DNA of 64,000 nt from Eutreptiella sp. 'Long Island Sound 2002' (GCA_964036045.1 OZ038384.1:59741355-59805354), one strand, 5' to 3'; shown: positions 46,790-57,699, counted from the first letter of the stretch. Numbers and translations are program-made. Notes: generated by a model from the sequence alone, not told the origin.

Positions 46790-47275
46790 CACAACCATCT
46801 TCACAATGTGAGCAATGCAAGAACCCTAGTGACCACACAGTGGCAGGCTGTTGGTACACTAACCATAATGTCGGTCCATCCGTGTTTTGGTGATTTGTTG
46901 ATTTGGCAAACAATGAGGCCCAGGCATGCTGCACTGCTTCAGGAACAGAGGCAGTATGCTGATGGAGTGCATAGGCTCCTCGTAGAAGCAGGGTAAAATG
47001 TCTAAGGTGGTTGGGAACTTAAAGAGTTTGAAACCTTCAAGCACCACAGTGACTGGAATGGGCCAACAGTCCTTCGTGATACACGGGGCTATGAGATCGC
47101 CAAGGAAGCGGAGGTGCTGTCCGGAGAGAGACCATTTGATATAAATAGTAGTGGCAAACACCCAGGAATGTGCCAAACGACTCGGAGCCCTGAGGCAATG
47201 TTGATACACAATTGGAATAAAGATGCCTGCACATGTTAGACGGCTCATACAACATGCCACAGCACGACTTTTAAA
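46790..47275 (-). CDS. Beta-rich exon, possible LamG-like, TAG in frame
   Basis: The minus-strand frame encodes SWVFATTIYIKWSLSGQHLR, FLGDLIAPCITKDCWPIPV, TVVLEGFKLFKFPTTLDIL and PNQQITKTRMDRHYG. TAG is followed by CTNSLPLCGH, TAG and GSCIAHIVKMVVCKVICPA. Alternating hydrophobic residues suggest a beta-sandwich. The frame stays free of TGA into the 5S array, so the true end is unclear. Confidence 0.4.
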
Positions 47276-47334
47276 TAACATAACGTAGAGAAAACCCAAT
47301 TGTTCGAGCCGGGTGCTTTTTATGACAAGATTGA

Positions 47335-47715
47335 AAAAGGTAACATAACTCTTGCCATCTTGGGGTCCCCAAAGCAGGGGAGAATCAAAAAGGCTACTTG
47401 GCCTGTGGGGTCTCGGGGTCCCCAAAGCGGGAAAAAACCAAAAAGGCTGCATAACCCCTGCCGCCTAGAAGTCACCAGAGCGGGGAGGAATGAAAAAGGC
47501 AGTGGCAGTGGAAATGAGGTGCGTCCTTGGAGCGGGGTGCAAAGAAAATGGCTACATAATCTTGCAATGCCAGGGTACCCATAGTGGGGAGGAATTGAAA
47601 TGGCTAAATGAACCCTACCACTTCGGGGTGCCTTGGCTGGGGAGGAATCACAACGGCAACATAATCCCTGCCATCTGGGGGTTCCCAGAGCGGGGAGGAA
47701 TCACAGTGGCAATAT
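47335..47715. repeat. Dispersed minisatellite, densest cluster
   Basis: About eight diverged units of 45-55 bp have the form ggggaggaatcaaaatggct then acataacccctgccgtct then tggggtccccaaagc. Members also occur at 3720-3850, 7690-7750, 20090-20210, 45240-45310, 60590-60785, 61440-61515 and 62195-62415. Confidence 0.8.
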
Positions 47716-49353
47716 AAACGAACCCGCAAATCGCTTGTTTTTGCACTTCTGCACCATGTGTTCGAGCACCATCTATGCATTGCGAGCCTTCATGGTTTTG
47801 GAAAAATACAAATGCATCTAATACAACGATGAGACAATGGCTCTCCAAAATTAGGCATTAGTTACCCTAATTAGAAACATCAAATTCCACAACCGTGCCA
47901 AGGAATCAGAAAGCTCTTCAGTGAATTATTCAGCAAGGAGGCAGAGGTTTCTGGAAGGAAAATGGGTGCAATTGGAAGAGGAGCATACATCAGGGAGTTC
48001 TGAGACAAGGGGAGTTCCAGCAGTGTCTTGGACGGCAATGTGCACACAGTCCTGAGGCAAGCGATGTGGACAGGCAATTTGTGTGCTGGACCGTAATCCA
48101 CACCTGTTCACTGCGACCTCCTGGGATACCGCACTCGGAGATCAGGACCTGTCTACATGCCCCACTGGCCCATTGAGACCGGACCTGATGCAATGCTCGC
48201 CATCGACTGCCACTACTCTACTTGCCCATCACCACTGCATTGTACCAAATATCATCTGGTCCCCCGGTGGGTGCAGCTGGGATATTGTTGAGCCTTTCTG
48301 GGCAGTGTTGGCCTCAAATGCCATCGATCCAGAACTGTGTCGACGTCGGGCTGTCACACACTACCCAGAGCCACATATTTGAAACCCAAACCGGACTGCA
48401 CATCCCACAAGCTAACCTCCCATGTTCTCTTTTCCCTTGCGATGTATTCCCCAAACCCGATTAGACAAGACACCGTTAATCGACACCCCTACTCTGTCAG
48501 ATGTACAACGGAAACCACTCCACCCATGTACTACAGACACTACTCTGTTCTATGTGCAACAGACATGACACACTCTGATGTGCTGCAGACTGCTCTCTCG
48601 AGTGTATTGGAGACACCACTTGCTCCCGAAACCTACCCACCACTCCCTGCAGGCACTCACCCTGCTGTAGTAGCCTTTGGAGTGGTTCAGCGTGACCGTG
48701 AAGCGCATTTTGTCATCATGAACACCCACAAGGCACATGGACCGTGTACTGCAATCTGTCTTAAACCATGCCTCTCCCCTCAACGCCATCAGATGCAGCC
48801 CCAGCTCTGGAAAAGCTCCACAATTCATAAACGTTGTGCTCCCATTGAACTCCAGCGTGGTATTTGGCACCTAAAATGAGATGTGTGGCAACGGGGGTAG
48901 CGGAGTGAAATCGGACCTTTGAAGCAGAAAACCTCCCCCAGCTGAAAAGCCTGGCATCAGGAAATCGTCTCACTGCGATTCACTATGCTGCGGCATGTCC
49001 AATGCAGGCGGGCCTTAGGGGGCATCCTTGCACTGCGTGCGCACTGTGCGCTACTTTTAGACTACATTCCCCCCACGAAGAGGACTGCAATCACCCTCAT
49101 CACCGGGGATGTCGGGCAGGACGAGATGGCAAGGGTGAATTGAGACCGGGGTGATACCAAAGGAGAAGGAGTACATGGAGCATTGATGATTGACGACCCG
49201 CACACCACCTTGGTGATACTCCAACTGCACATATCCTTCGTCAGAATAGCTTACCGCCTTTGTGGGAACTCGAAGCCCAGTCAACCTGGTGTGGAACACC
49301 TTGTCCCCAATCATCAACTCCATAACAAGTAGCAAAAGAGGTCTTGAGGACAT
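47701..49353 (-). CDS. Multi-exon LamG-domain protein with TAA/TAG in frame
   Basis: Three coding blocks lie on the minus strand. First, 49353 to about 49057: LLLLVMELMIGDKVFHTRL, GLRVPTKAVSYSDEGYVQLE, VVNHQCSMYSFSFGITPVSI. Second, 48661-48870: TTLEFNGSTTFMNCGAFPEL, HLMALRGEAWFKTDC and DKMRFTVTLNHSKGYYSR, ending at GTGAGT. This is the first half of a LamG domain (E-F-N-G-S, E-x-W-F-K, R-F-T-V-x-L). Third, about 48111 to 47701, after a GTGAACAG acceptor: PHRLPQDCVHIAVQDT, SRNLCLLAE, TAA, FTEELSDSLARLWNLMFLI, TAA, FWRAIVSSLY, TAG, TAG, MVLEHMVQKCKNKRFAG and TGA. Grouping them in one gene is inference. Likely secreted or surface-exposed. Confidence 0.5.
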
Positions 49354-49741
49354 GAGGGGGTCCCCAACAAGGAGATGTGCATGGTCACCATGGCACCATG
49401 GACCTGTGCATCACCACCTAACAATGGAACCAAATCAGTCCAACATTGCATAAGAGACCAAATCTCCTCGCTATCAGGCTTCGCTTTTCCCTCCGCAACC
49501 ACAAATCAACCTAGAAGGGAGAACATGCGGGGAAATGAGCAAAAAAAAAAAAAGCAAAAAGAGGGTGAAGACGTGGCAACATGGGTGAGATTGGGTGAAA
49601 CGCAAATATGCCATATCCCAGATGCAGAAGAAGCATCACAAATCTGTTGTCAAACAACAATGATGCCCCTAGTATGGGTTTCTAGTACGGCCAAACGGCC
49701 AAATAGTTGCACTGCGCGTGCACTACGCTAAGGGCACCCCT

Positions 49742-52110
49742 CATACAACAAGCCCATGTAAAGACCTACAGCCGCCCCTCCCTGATCCCACCCTCCCAAC
49801 CAGCTCTTCTTCGAAGACAGCTTATAGACGGCTCCATTGGTCGGGTTCCGGAAGCACCATGTGCACTGACTATCTGTACGGCAAGCAACCAGAAGTTGGG
49901 AGGTTGCTCTCCATCCGCAAACGTGTGATCCTCTAACACAGGGCGGGCACGAACCGCTCAAGCCATCCGGTCTCTACTAGCCCATCGCCTGCCCCCCTCC
50001 GTGTTGCAATTTCCCACATCAGAAGTGGTGGAGAGCACACTTCAAGTCTGGGAATGACTGAATGTGAAACTTGTTGGCGCTGGCCAGGGACCCCCACGCC
50101 AGCGATCGTCCCGAGGATTAGCAGCAGGTCCTGGGGTACTCCCTGCGGCACCGGGGGCTGAGGGTGGGCGAAGCGGCATGCGTCAGCCTGCATGCATCAC
50201 CCTTTGGTCCAGTGCCTGCACATTTCCACCTCCCCTGTCTTGGGCCGCGCCGTGTCCGCCACTCCCGTCTCTCCCCGCTCTACTTCATGCGCCTCCCGGG
50301 CGCCCGTGATCTCAAGTCCGTCATCCTCTTCACTACCGGTGCCCTCCATCTGTTGGTGACGCTCTTGGCTCTTGCCTTCCCCCTCTATCTCTGCCGCAGC
50401 CGGCGGGCGGTCGCTGGCCGCAGCCATGATCCGCGTGAGGGCCGCCTCCACGAGGGCCTCCACATCCACCGCATCGCCCGCGGGCGCGCTCAGGTCCGGA
50501 CCCGGCGCCTCTGGCTGCCTCGCCGGGCAAGCTCCTTCAGCAGCAGCCTCTGCGGCCCCTTGCACCATGCTCCCCAATGTGCCTCCCGCCTCGTCCTCCC
50601 CCACCGCAACAACGCGCTGCACGGGCTTCTGGTGCCCGGCGTCTGCGCCGCAGTGCGTGCCCACCACCACCAGCAGCCGGGGGTGACGACCGCGGTTCGC
50701 AAGGTGATATCTGTTGGAGGTGGGGGCGAGAACCGCGTTGTCGACTATGAGCAACAAGCGATCCGCGCCCTCCACGCCGAGCACGGCCTCCATGACTTCG
50801 GGGTGCAGCGCCACCAGGATGGCATGGGACCCTAGCGTCGGAGGCGTGAGGGGCCGCCTGCCGTGACTGGGGAGCCAGGCGTCCGCGCTGCTCCTCCACA
50901 GGGCCACGTAGAGGCCCTCCTCCTCCACTCCATCCAGCCCCGCCTCCTCAAGCATGCTCCTCACCGCCAGGCGCACTGCCAGTGGGAGGCGTTCCTGCGG
51001 CTCAGCCGCCCGCACGTCCCCCGGGTGGTAGTCCAGGACCGCTGTGTCCCCCAGCTGGACACAGCAGACCTGGTCACCCATTGGGGGCACGTCCGCCAGG
51101 CACATCTCCCGGGCGACCCTCCCCGGAGGCTGGAACTCGAAGCGCTCCAGGGCGCCCGCCAGCGACGTTGCCACCCGTTGCCCACTGCCCGAGAGGCAGT
51201 GCTCGTGGACACCCTCGGCCACATGGAACCTGTAGTGCCGCCTTTCACAACTCCCCAGGGGAGGGGGCGGCACTGCGGTGGGCATGGGTAGCAGCGGCGC
51301 GTTTGTCGGGTCCGTGTCCATGCCGACGTAGATGTCGGACCCAACGTCGTCCTCGAATAGGAGCGCCACTGTCGAGTCACTGGGCCCGCACTCCATCTCC
51401 TCCTCCATTTCCTCCGCAGCTACGTCCATCGTTCCTTCACTGTCTCCCGCAACCGCCACTGCCGGCGGCGACTCCGGTCGCGAGGGGAAAGGCGCCAGGG
51501 GCCGCTCGTCTGCAGCCTCGCCGCCCGCCGCCTTCGCCGCATCCAGCCGTGCCCTGAGGCCGGCCAGCAGTCGGGTGCTGTTGATGCCCGTGGCGAAGTC
51601 CATCTCGTACTCCAGCCCGCCCGGTCACGGCTCCCCTGGCCGCACCACGCGCCAGTCCCTCCTCCCCCGCGTCCACTCTGCCACCCCCATAGCTGCCGTA
51701 CGCCCCTCACCCAGCGCCACTACCTCCTGGATCACCCCCACTTCGCCCGCCCGTACCGCTGACCCCTCCTGCACCCGACTCGTCTCCCCACCTTCACTCT
51801 CTCGTCCCGCATCGGAACCAATTGACTAGCCCAGTCCCATCTCTCCACCAGCAGCCTCCCCTGCATCCGCGGCAACAAGCGCACTCTATTCGCCCCTTGT
51901 GGCCCGTCGACGGGTTGCAGCTAGGGCCTCCTCGATCAGCACGTTGATGTCGGAGTTGCCAGCCGTGGCCATCCCTTCCGCCGCAGGCCCTGCCCGCTCG
52001 CTCCTTGCCGCCTCCCGACGGCTAGCAGCCAAGGCTTGCTCAAGCAGCACGTTGATGTCGGGGAGGCCGGTCGTGGCCATCCCTTCTGCCGCAGGCCCGC
52101 TGACCTGAGG
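49742..52110 (-). CDS. CCCH zinc-finger protein, UAR and two UGA in frame
   Basis: One minus-strand frame is protein-like for about 780 codons. The N-terminus carries a duplicated motif (LPDINVLLEQALAASRRE and NSDINVLIEEALAATRRR). TAG (51886-51888, 51826-51828) and TGA (51625-51627) interrupt it around VGVIQEVVALGEGRTAAMGV and EWTRGRRDWRVVRPGEP. From ATG 51603 an uninterrupted 468-codon stretch follows (MDFATGINSTRLLAG, an acidic segment, VEGADRLLLIVDNAVLAP, RHPRLLVVVGTHCGAD), then a CCCH finger CRHWTKG-TGA-CMQADACRFAH (C-x7-C-x5-C-x3-H). The frame continues past further TAG/TAG/TAA to TGA at about 49742. CCCH fingers usually bind RNA. ATG 51603 would be the start if the 51625 TGA is a true stop. 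Confidence 0.6.
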
Positions 52111-52515
52111 CTCCCTGCATTTGGGGTGCCTCCTTTTGCGCTGCCGGTGCTGACGACGCCACGTGCGTCCGAGCCGGCTCCCCTGTTACCGCCAAAGGTG
52201 CCTGGGGCACGTCCCCCATGGCAGCCCCAGGGACTTACCTTTGGGGGGGGGGTGTATTCTTAGATCAAAAAATAATGCTCCATCGAAGAATATTTTCTGA
52301 GATCGCAGAATCTTGATCGAAAATCCATAAATTGATGCATCTTTTGCAGTTTTGCAGCAATAAAAGCCTGCAGATCGCCGCCGCATTCGCCGCACGCGCC
52401 GCCGCAAGAAGCGCCAGAAGCGCCGCCGTCTTTCCGGGGTTTTAAAGTACACAATTTTGGATTGCACAACTGCTGTGTAAAATTATTCTTTCTGTTGATT
52501 TTTAGTAATAAACAA
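52111..52515. promoter_or_regulatory. Intergenic region between divergent genes
   Basis: Separates the minus-strand CCCH gene from the plus-strand gene starting at 52516, so it probably holds both promoters. It contains a G run (52240-52249), a copy of the TTAGATCGAAG palindromic repeat (52254-52325) and a GCC-rich stretch (52378-52430). A strong GTAAGT donor on the minus strand near 52236 could belong to a leader exon of the CCCH gene. Confidence 0.4.
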
Positions 52516-54306
52516 ATGCCTGCGCTACGGAATGTCTTGAAGGAGCTGTCCGGATCAACAGACACCTTCAGTGAAGAGGCCACCGCCATACTGGTAGAAT
52601 TTTTTGCATCCTGTGCACAGGGCCATGTGTTGCTTGACCGGGTAGTTGAAGAAGTGAACACAAGACTTCATCGTCGGCCGTCTTGCGCGCTACTTAAGCG
52701 GTTTTGCTCCAATTGGTGTACACCCGTCGAGGCTGTGTGGTTGATGCAAGACTTGGGACTCTCACAAGGCAACTACCAGAAACTAATGGGGTTTGGCCAC
52801 GACAAAAGTGCCCAATTTACAGGGCCTACAAAGCTCCCCCGGATGCCAAACGTTTGGCTGTCATAGGATTTGGTGCTCCAAGCTTGGGATGATATTGGGT
52901 CAATTTGTCACTTAGAGCCTCCATAGTACTACTATGAAACAGGTATTGTAGGTGTTTCCTAGCCTTTTGACACCTGGTTTGTTTATTCGCAACGGCAGCC
53001 AGTACTTTGGGATACAGTACAACCGGATTTGGATGGTGGGTCAACTTTCGTAGTCCGCGGAGACGCTTACCCCATAGCGGGTACAAGTTGGAGCAAATTA
53101 AATATTTCTTTGAGAAATCATGGGCCACATGCACGAACACTGAGTCGTGTGTGGCCCCTAAGTTTGAGCTACTGCGACAACAAAGAAACGAGTGCCCTTG
53201 AGGCTGTCTGGAAGACGAACTTCACGGTGTGGTCGGTTGGTGGTAGTGTTTTCTTAGAACAAAGCTTAGATCGAAGAATATTTCTTAGATCGAAGAATTT
53301 CCCTCCGATCGAAGCTTCTTTCTAAGGAAAATTCCACCCATTACTATCACTGTTATTAGGCCATACATAGAGTGATCATGAAGGCCTAGGTTACCCTCCT
53401 GTGTGGAAAAAAAGTGCCTGCACGGGTTACGGTTGGAGGAGACTTGCAAGCACGGCAGCTGGTGAATTGGAGAACGACACTTAGGAGTTCGGTTGCCGCT
53501 GGGATGGCTGCGAGCAAAACTACCGACGGCCTAGAGACCTTGCGTACTGCCCCAACACGTCCGGCTGGCACCTCTTTGTTCCCCTCTGGGGACTGCAGTG
53601 GCTGGGAGCGGTTGACGGCCAAATTGTTCCATACGATCGTTCTTGCACTGCTCCTGGCCGCCTTTTCATTGTCAACCAAAGCTTGCAACACTTGAAGTCC
53701 CCGGTCTGGTTGCCAAGTCAAAAGCGCCAATAAATTGCCCGCTGTGACGACCTCATCCTTACCTTGGAGCGGGCCATGGCCTTCAAACTTCCAACGAACC
53801 CCTGCAGCACTCACCTAGGTTCACATACCTGCATATAGCAAAGGAGTACTTTTCTTCGAATGAGATGTCGATCGAAGGAAGTGTTCTTAGATCTAAGTAT
53901 TTTTTCTCCGATCTAAGCTTCGTTCGAAGCAACGCATCCGGTCACTCAAGTACCTACATTAGAGGTGGCGGTTCTGCCGCGTGAGCAAGAGCAAAAAATT
54001 GGTCAACGCACCCGGGTCATGCTCCCCTAGGGTGGACCGGGCCACGGATAGCTGGCCGATCGTGGTTTCTGCCCGGAAGGCGACGCGGCTCGCGGCGGAG
54101 GGGACCTGCACGGTCTCAAGCGTGTCAAAGAGACCGACGGCGATGCCACCGGTGCCGGCCCGATTCCGAGCCGCCTTGACCCAATCGGGGACAAAGTAGG
54201 GAGGCATGTGGCAACCTTATTGAAAAAAGTGACAAGCATGGATGTGCAAGGGTCTTTTAAACGATGGAACCAACCTAGTGTGCGAAGAGGGCATGAAGAG
54301 GGGTGA
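52516..54306 (+). CDS. Unknown ~596-residue protein; eleven in-frame TAG/TAA, TGA stop
   Basis: Start at ATG 52516 (MPALRNVLKELSGSTDTFSE). The single frame has no TGA until 54304-54306. TAG occurs at 52864, 52924, 52960 and later, TAA at 53323 and later, eleven UAR in all. Protein-like sequence flanks them: AWDDIGSICHLEPP, then TAG, YYYETGIVGVS, TAG, PFDTWFVYSQRQPVLWDTV, FVVRGDAYPIAGTSWSKLNI, FGCRWDGCEQNYRRPRDLAY, WHLFVPLWGLQWLGAVDGQI and CDDLILTLERAMAFKLPTNP. Two internal copies of a palindromic DNA repeat encode related peptides (IFLRSKNFPPIEASF and VFLDLSIFSPI-TAA-ASF). I do not recognise the family; the Cys/Trp-rich middle could bind metal. Confidence 0.6.
53251..53330. repeat. TTAGATCGAAG palindromic repeat, copy inside the plus-strand gene
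   Basis: tcttagaacaaagcttagat at the left faces gatcgaagcttctttctaag at the right, an imperfect inverted repeat, with another inverted motif between. A second copy lies at 53850-53935 and a third at 52254-52325. Confidence 0.65.
53850..53935. repeat. TTAGATCGAAG palindromic repeat, second copy inside the gene
   Basis: cttcgaatgagatgtcgatc at the left faces gatctaagcttcgttcgaag at the right. The central part gttcttagatctaagtat is itself palindromic (cttagatctaag). Confidence 0.65.
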
Positions 54307-54639
54307 ATGGGGGTGAAGATGAAAAATGGGAAAATGGACCCAGAAAGTCCCAGTAAGCCAAACCAGTAAGCAGGTTTCAGACCTTAAAGTCCAACCGGGA
54401 AGTCACTTCCCGGGGTCATTTTTCTGGGAACCCCCCGAGGTTTCAGACCTAAAAGTCCACCGGCAAGTCCCCGGGAAGTAGGTTTCTGCCCTCATTTAAA
54501 ATTGTCCCATCCACCCCCCGGGAGGACCCAAAACCTCCAACTACCTTAAGTTGATCCCAAAAAAAAATAGTAAGTTTCGTGCCGATTGGTAACCCCTACT
54601 TGAAGTAGTGGAAATGTTGTTTTGCCAAGGACTTCCCGG

Positions 54640-55560
54640 TAGGACTTCCCGAAAAGCACCCCACAAAACGGGCTAAAAAACACTTGTTTGAGCATCCCAA
54701 ATGGTCCGGGATCACTTTTGGAAAAACACATTTTTGACCCATTTTTGGTCCCGAAATGGCCCATTATCAAGGCATTTTGGGATTTTCCTTGGGCCAAAAC
54801 GTGTCACCACGGGCTCAAAACGGGCCAAAAACACTTGTTTGCACATCCCAAGTGGTCTAGGAACAAGTTTGGAAAAAATCTTTTTTTTCGCCCCGGGGAC
54901 CCCAGTGGACCCACCGTTGGCCCCAACTGTGCGCAGGCCGGGCTGCGCTCCGGCTGCACCAAGTGATCACTAGTACGGGTGTCTAGGTGGCTTGTTGGGC
55001 GATTGTCAAGCTTGGAAACCACAAAAAGTACGGAGTTGCAGGTGGACTAGGTGCCCTCGGAATTCAGTTTTGAGCCACGTAGCCCAAGATACGGCCCGTT
55101 CTTGGTTTTGGGGCGCCGTGACAAATGTTGCGTGCAATTTGGGCCATTTTTGGCCATTCTTCGGCCGTTTCTTGGACATATTGCGGAGTTAGAAGGCAAC
55201 AAAGAGCTCTTTGTCACAAGGAGTCAAGGCGCACGTGGAGTGTACAAACCGTTTCCCTTCCTTTGGCCGTTTTGACTTGGTTTCGGGGCCGTTTTGGGCA
55301 AAAAAAAAATAGCTGTTTTGGGGCACAGTTTTGGGAGGGCACCTCCCAACTTGGCGCCGCCGCCCCAGTGCGCCACCGGTGAGTTTTTGGCTGAGAACTT
55401 GGATTTGGCAAGGCCACCACCTAGGCTCTAGGATGGCTAGAGTAGAGTAGAGCCCAGAGCGATGAGGCGGAGCAATGGCCAAAACAGAAAGGAGAAGTGC
55501 TTGCTTGTTGCTTGCTTGCTTGCTTGTTGCTTGCTTGCTAGCTAGATTTAAGGGGAGAGG
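54640..55560. repeat. Diverged copy of the CCCTAA-bounded element
   Basis: Shares the gacccatttttggtccc / aaggcattttgggattttcc block, the tttgagccacgtagccca block and the GCTTGCTTGCTTG stretch with the family, but lacks the terminal CCCTAA run. Direct repeats on ggtttcagacctaaaagtcc precede it at about 54370-54460. Confidence 0.65.
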
Positions 55561-56164
55561 GGTGTAGTAATATATGGCTCGAAATAATCCCCACAATGCA
55601 CTGATCATTTGTGAGGTATGTATCATAGGGGAAAGTTATTTAAAAAAAAACTTCTTCCAGACCACTATGCGGCACTAGTGAGTCATCATTAGAGTTTTCA
55701 GACTAGCCTCTTTGGACTAGCCTGTCACAAGAGCCATTTTCCCAGACCCCACCCCCGCCGAGCAAACCTTTTTTCGCCCTCTCCAGGATGCCACAGAACT
55801 GATACACTGTCGGCTCCGGCACCGAAAGAAATTGTTTTTAGGAGTGTACTTGATGAGGCACGTCGTGCTTCACCATCATGAGCATGTGCTTGACACGGTA
55901 CCGGGGGGGGGGGGGGGCTTTAATTTAAGAGGTTTTTTTTTCGGATGACCAACATTAGGGGGGGTAAAAAATTGGTATTGCTCCTTAGAAATGAAGGAAA
56001 TTTTTGGTATGAGGCCCCTTGCTGCTGCTTCCTAGTGGAAGTTCATTGTGGATTCCCAGTGGGCTCTGGATGGCTGCTGTTATTTCCTGGTGGGCTCTGG
56101 ATGGTTACTGATATTTCCTAGTGGGCTCGTAGCATCCATGTCCTGGGGGTGCATGCACATGCAA
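55561..56164. other. Interval with no gene called
   Basis: Contains a G run near 55904 and two or three units of the 31-bp minisatellite (56050-56130). Confidence 0.45.
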
Positions 56165-56360
56165 ACATGCAGACATAAAAAAGACCAAAAAAGCGAAGCT
56201 AAAAGAAATGCAGACACCAGGGTTTGAACGCAGGACCCTTGGAATTAGAACCTAGTACAACTACCAACTAAGCTATATCAGGATCTGCCGGAATTTGAAC
56301 ATCAGAGTGTGGATGTCATAGTAAAAAAAAAAGGGTGAGTGTCCTTATGGCACCCCCTGA
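56165..56360 (-). mobile_element. tRNA-derived SINE-like element, copy 2
   Basis: The minus strand shows the same head (gtcagggggtgccataagga), an A-box-like tatagcttagttggtag, a B-box-like gcgttcaaaccctgg, and the tail gctttttt...tcttttttatgtctgc. The A/B box spacing fits RNA polymerase III promoters of tRNA-derived SINEs. Gene-like tRNA folding is imperfect, so it is not called as a tRNA. Confidence 0.65.
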
Positions 56361-56924
56361 CACAATATGGCACAAAGAATCATTAAAATTGAAGGAAATA
56401 TTTGGTACAAGGGAGGGCTTCGAAATTTGTCCAAATCAATTTTTTCACCGCCTAATTAAAGCCCCCCCCGGTATTTGGGTGTCAAGACACCCTTCGACTA
56501 TGGTGTGCACACAGGGATGCTGTTCACATATCCCCTGGCCCCTACCCCTGAGCGCCCCCCTCCCCACTACCAACTGGGTATCCCCCATTTCCACTCGGCA
56601 CACCTTCCCCGCCCTCCCGCCCCCCACCCCGTATGGTGACGCGTGCTCTGTTACATGTGGTGGCGGTGGTGGCAACTTTGTCAGCACAACATGCAGCACA
56701 TGCAGCAACACAAGAGAAATGGGCTTGTCAAGGGCCGAAAACGACCCCAGGCACCTTTCGCAGATAGGTCTGTTGGAAGAGAGGATGGAATGTCCTGTCA
56801 TGCCTCCCCCTCCCTGCCCCACCAGGTGCAGAGGATCCACTGACCGTCAGCCCGACCTGTCAAGACATTGCGGGCAAAAATGCCTGGAAATGCAGCGCAC
56901 AACTGATGTGTAAAACTTGGTGAT

Positions 56925-57159
56925 CCGAAACCCCCTCAGTGCGGCAGTGCAGGCAGGATCGTACCTGCACGGGGGTCCATGAGAGCCCATCTACGATTCC
57001 CGACCTATGGTACTCGGACACATCCATCAACAAGTTGCTCGGGGACGGGCAGCGTGCGGTATAGTGTGCCAGCAGCTGAAATGGCGCAGGGCCTTTCCAG
57101 ATCTTCAAATCCATCACTTGGCCCTGAATCATGACCAGTACCGACGCTACAGAGCCCAC
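56925..57159 (-). CDS. Exon at a junction of two LamG-like domains
   Basis: The minus-strand frame encodes QGQVMDLKIWKGPAPFQLL (last strand of one domain, compare GRLCHVRLWK at 11.4 kb). It continues DVSEYHRSGIVDGLSW, which parallels DVSGQGRHGIMHNCSW at the start of the domain at 62.9 kb. The exon therefore links tandem LamG-like domains. Confidence 0.5.
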
Positions 57160-57415
57160 AGCCGGGCATTATCACAGCGGTTACTTTGGTGGTTACAATT
57201 CCTGCATGGTCCTCTTTCTCCCTCCCCTTATGCAAGGGAAACCAAGGTACCAAAATAGTACCCTCATTGCAAGGCCGTCCGTGGCGCAGGGTAGGGGAAT
57301 GGACACCGTTGTATGGCTCTCCTCAGCATCCTCACCTCTCTGCAGAGCACTTCCAAATTGGACCTGAAGGTACCGTTGATGCATCAATGACCCTTGCTTG
57401 CCCGCCGATGGCAGC

Positions 57416-57652
57416 TCAGGTGCCGTCAAAAAAATGTGCCAGCCATTGCCGCGGGCGGGTGCTGCGCACCGCCATGTGGACGGCTTCCGGTTTTAAGCCT
57501 TGATGATGAGGGTATTTCCAAGACCTACAGATGTTTGTTTTCAGATCGGGTTGTCCGGTGTCTGTACTCAACGTCGATTGTACTATCTCCTGTAGTGTCC
57601 CGGTCTGCCCTGTTCTACAGGCTTTCCCTAACGCCCCCGCTGGAGGGAACAC
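57416..57652 (-). CDS. Possible exon of the LamG-like gene
   Basis: The minus-strand frame encodes EAVHMAVRSTRPRQWLAHFF then DGT and TGA. The R-x-W-x-x-x-x-x-D-G spacing fits the LamG core weakly. Edges not resolved. Confidence 0.3.
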   Translation of the reverse strand: MFPPAGALGKACRTGQTGTLQEIVQSTLSTDTGQPDLKTNICRSWKYPHHQGLKPEAVHMAVRSTRPRQWLAHFFDGT

Positions 57653-57699
57653 CCATTACCACGTGTGATGGCCAATTTCCTGCTATGACAATGATACCG

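Noticed and set aside
53386-54207. Two minus-strand open frames (142 and 82 codons) that look like exons of one gene.
   Set aside because: They lie antisense to the plus-strand frame that continues from 52516 without TGA. The plus frame has better protein character (GCRWDGCEQNYRRPRDLAYC), and no in-phase splice junction joins the minus frames. They would be preferred only under the standard code.
56210-56285. Functional tRNA gene with anticodon CTA.
   Set aside because: The A- and B-box regions are good, but the D and anticodon stems mispair and the loop is eight nucleotides, and the same body sits in a second SINE-like copy. It was tempting because CTA would read UAG, but the structure does not support it.
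56640-56720. Thrombospondin type-1 motif (CSVTCGGG) on the plus strand.
   Set aside because: Only the short motif is present, with no W-x-x-W or matching Cys pattern, and it overlaps a minus-strand region of lectin-like exons.
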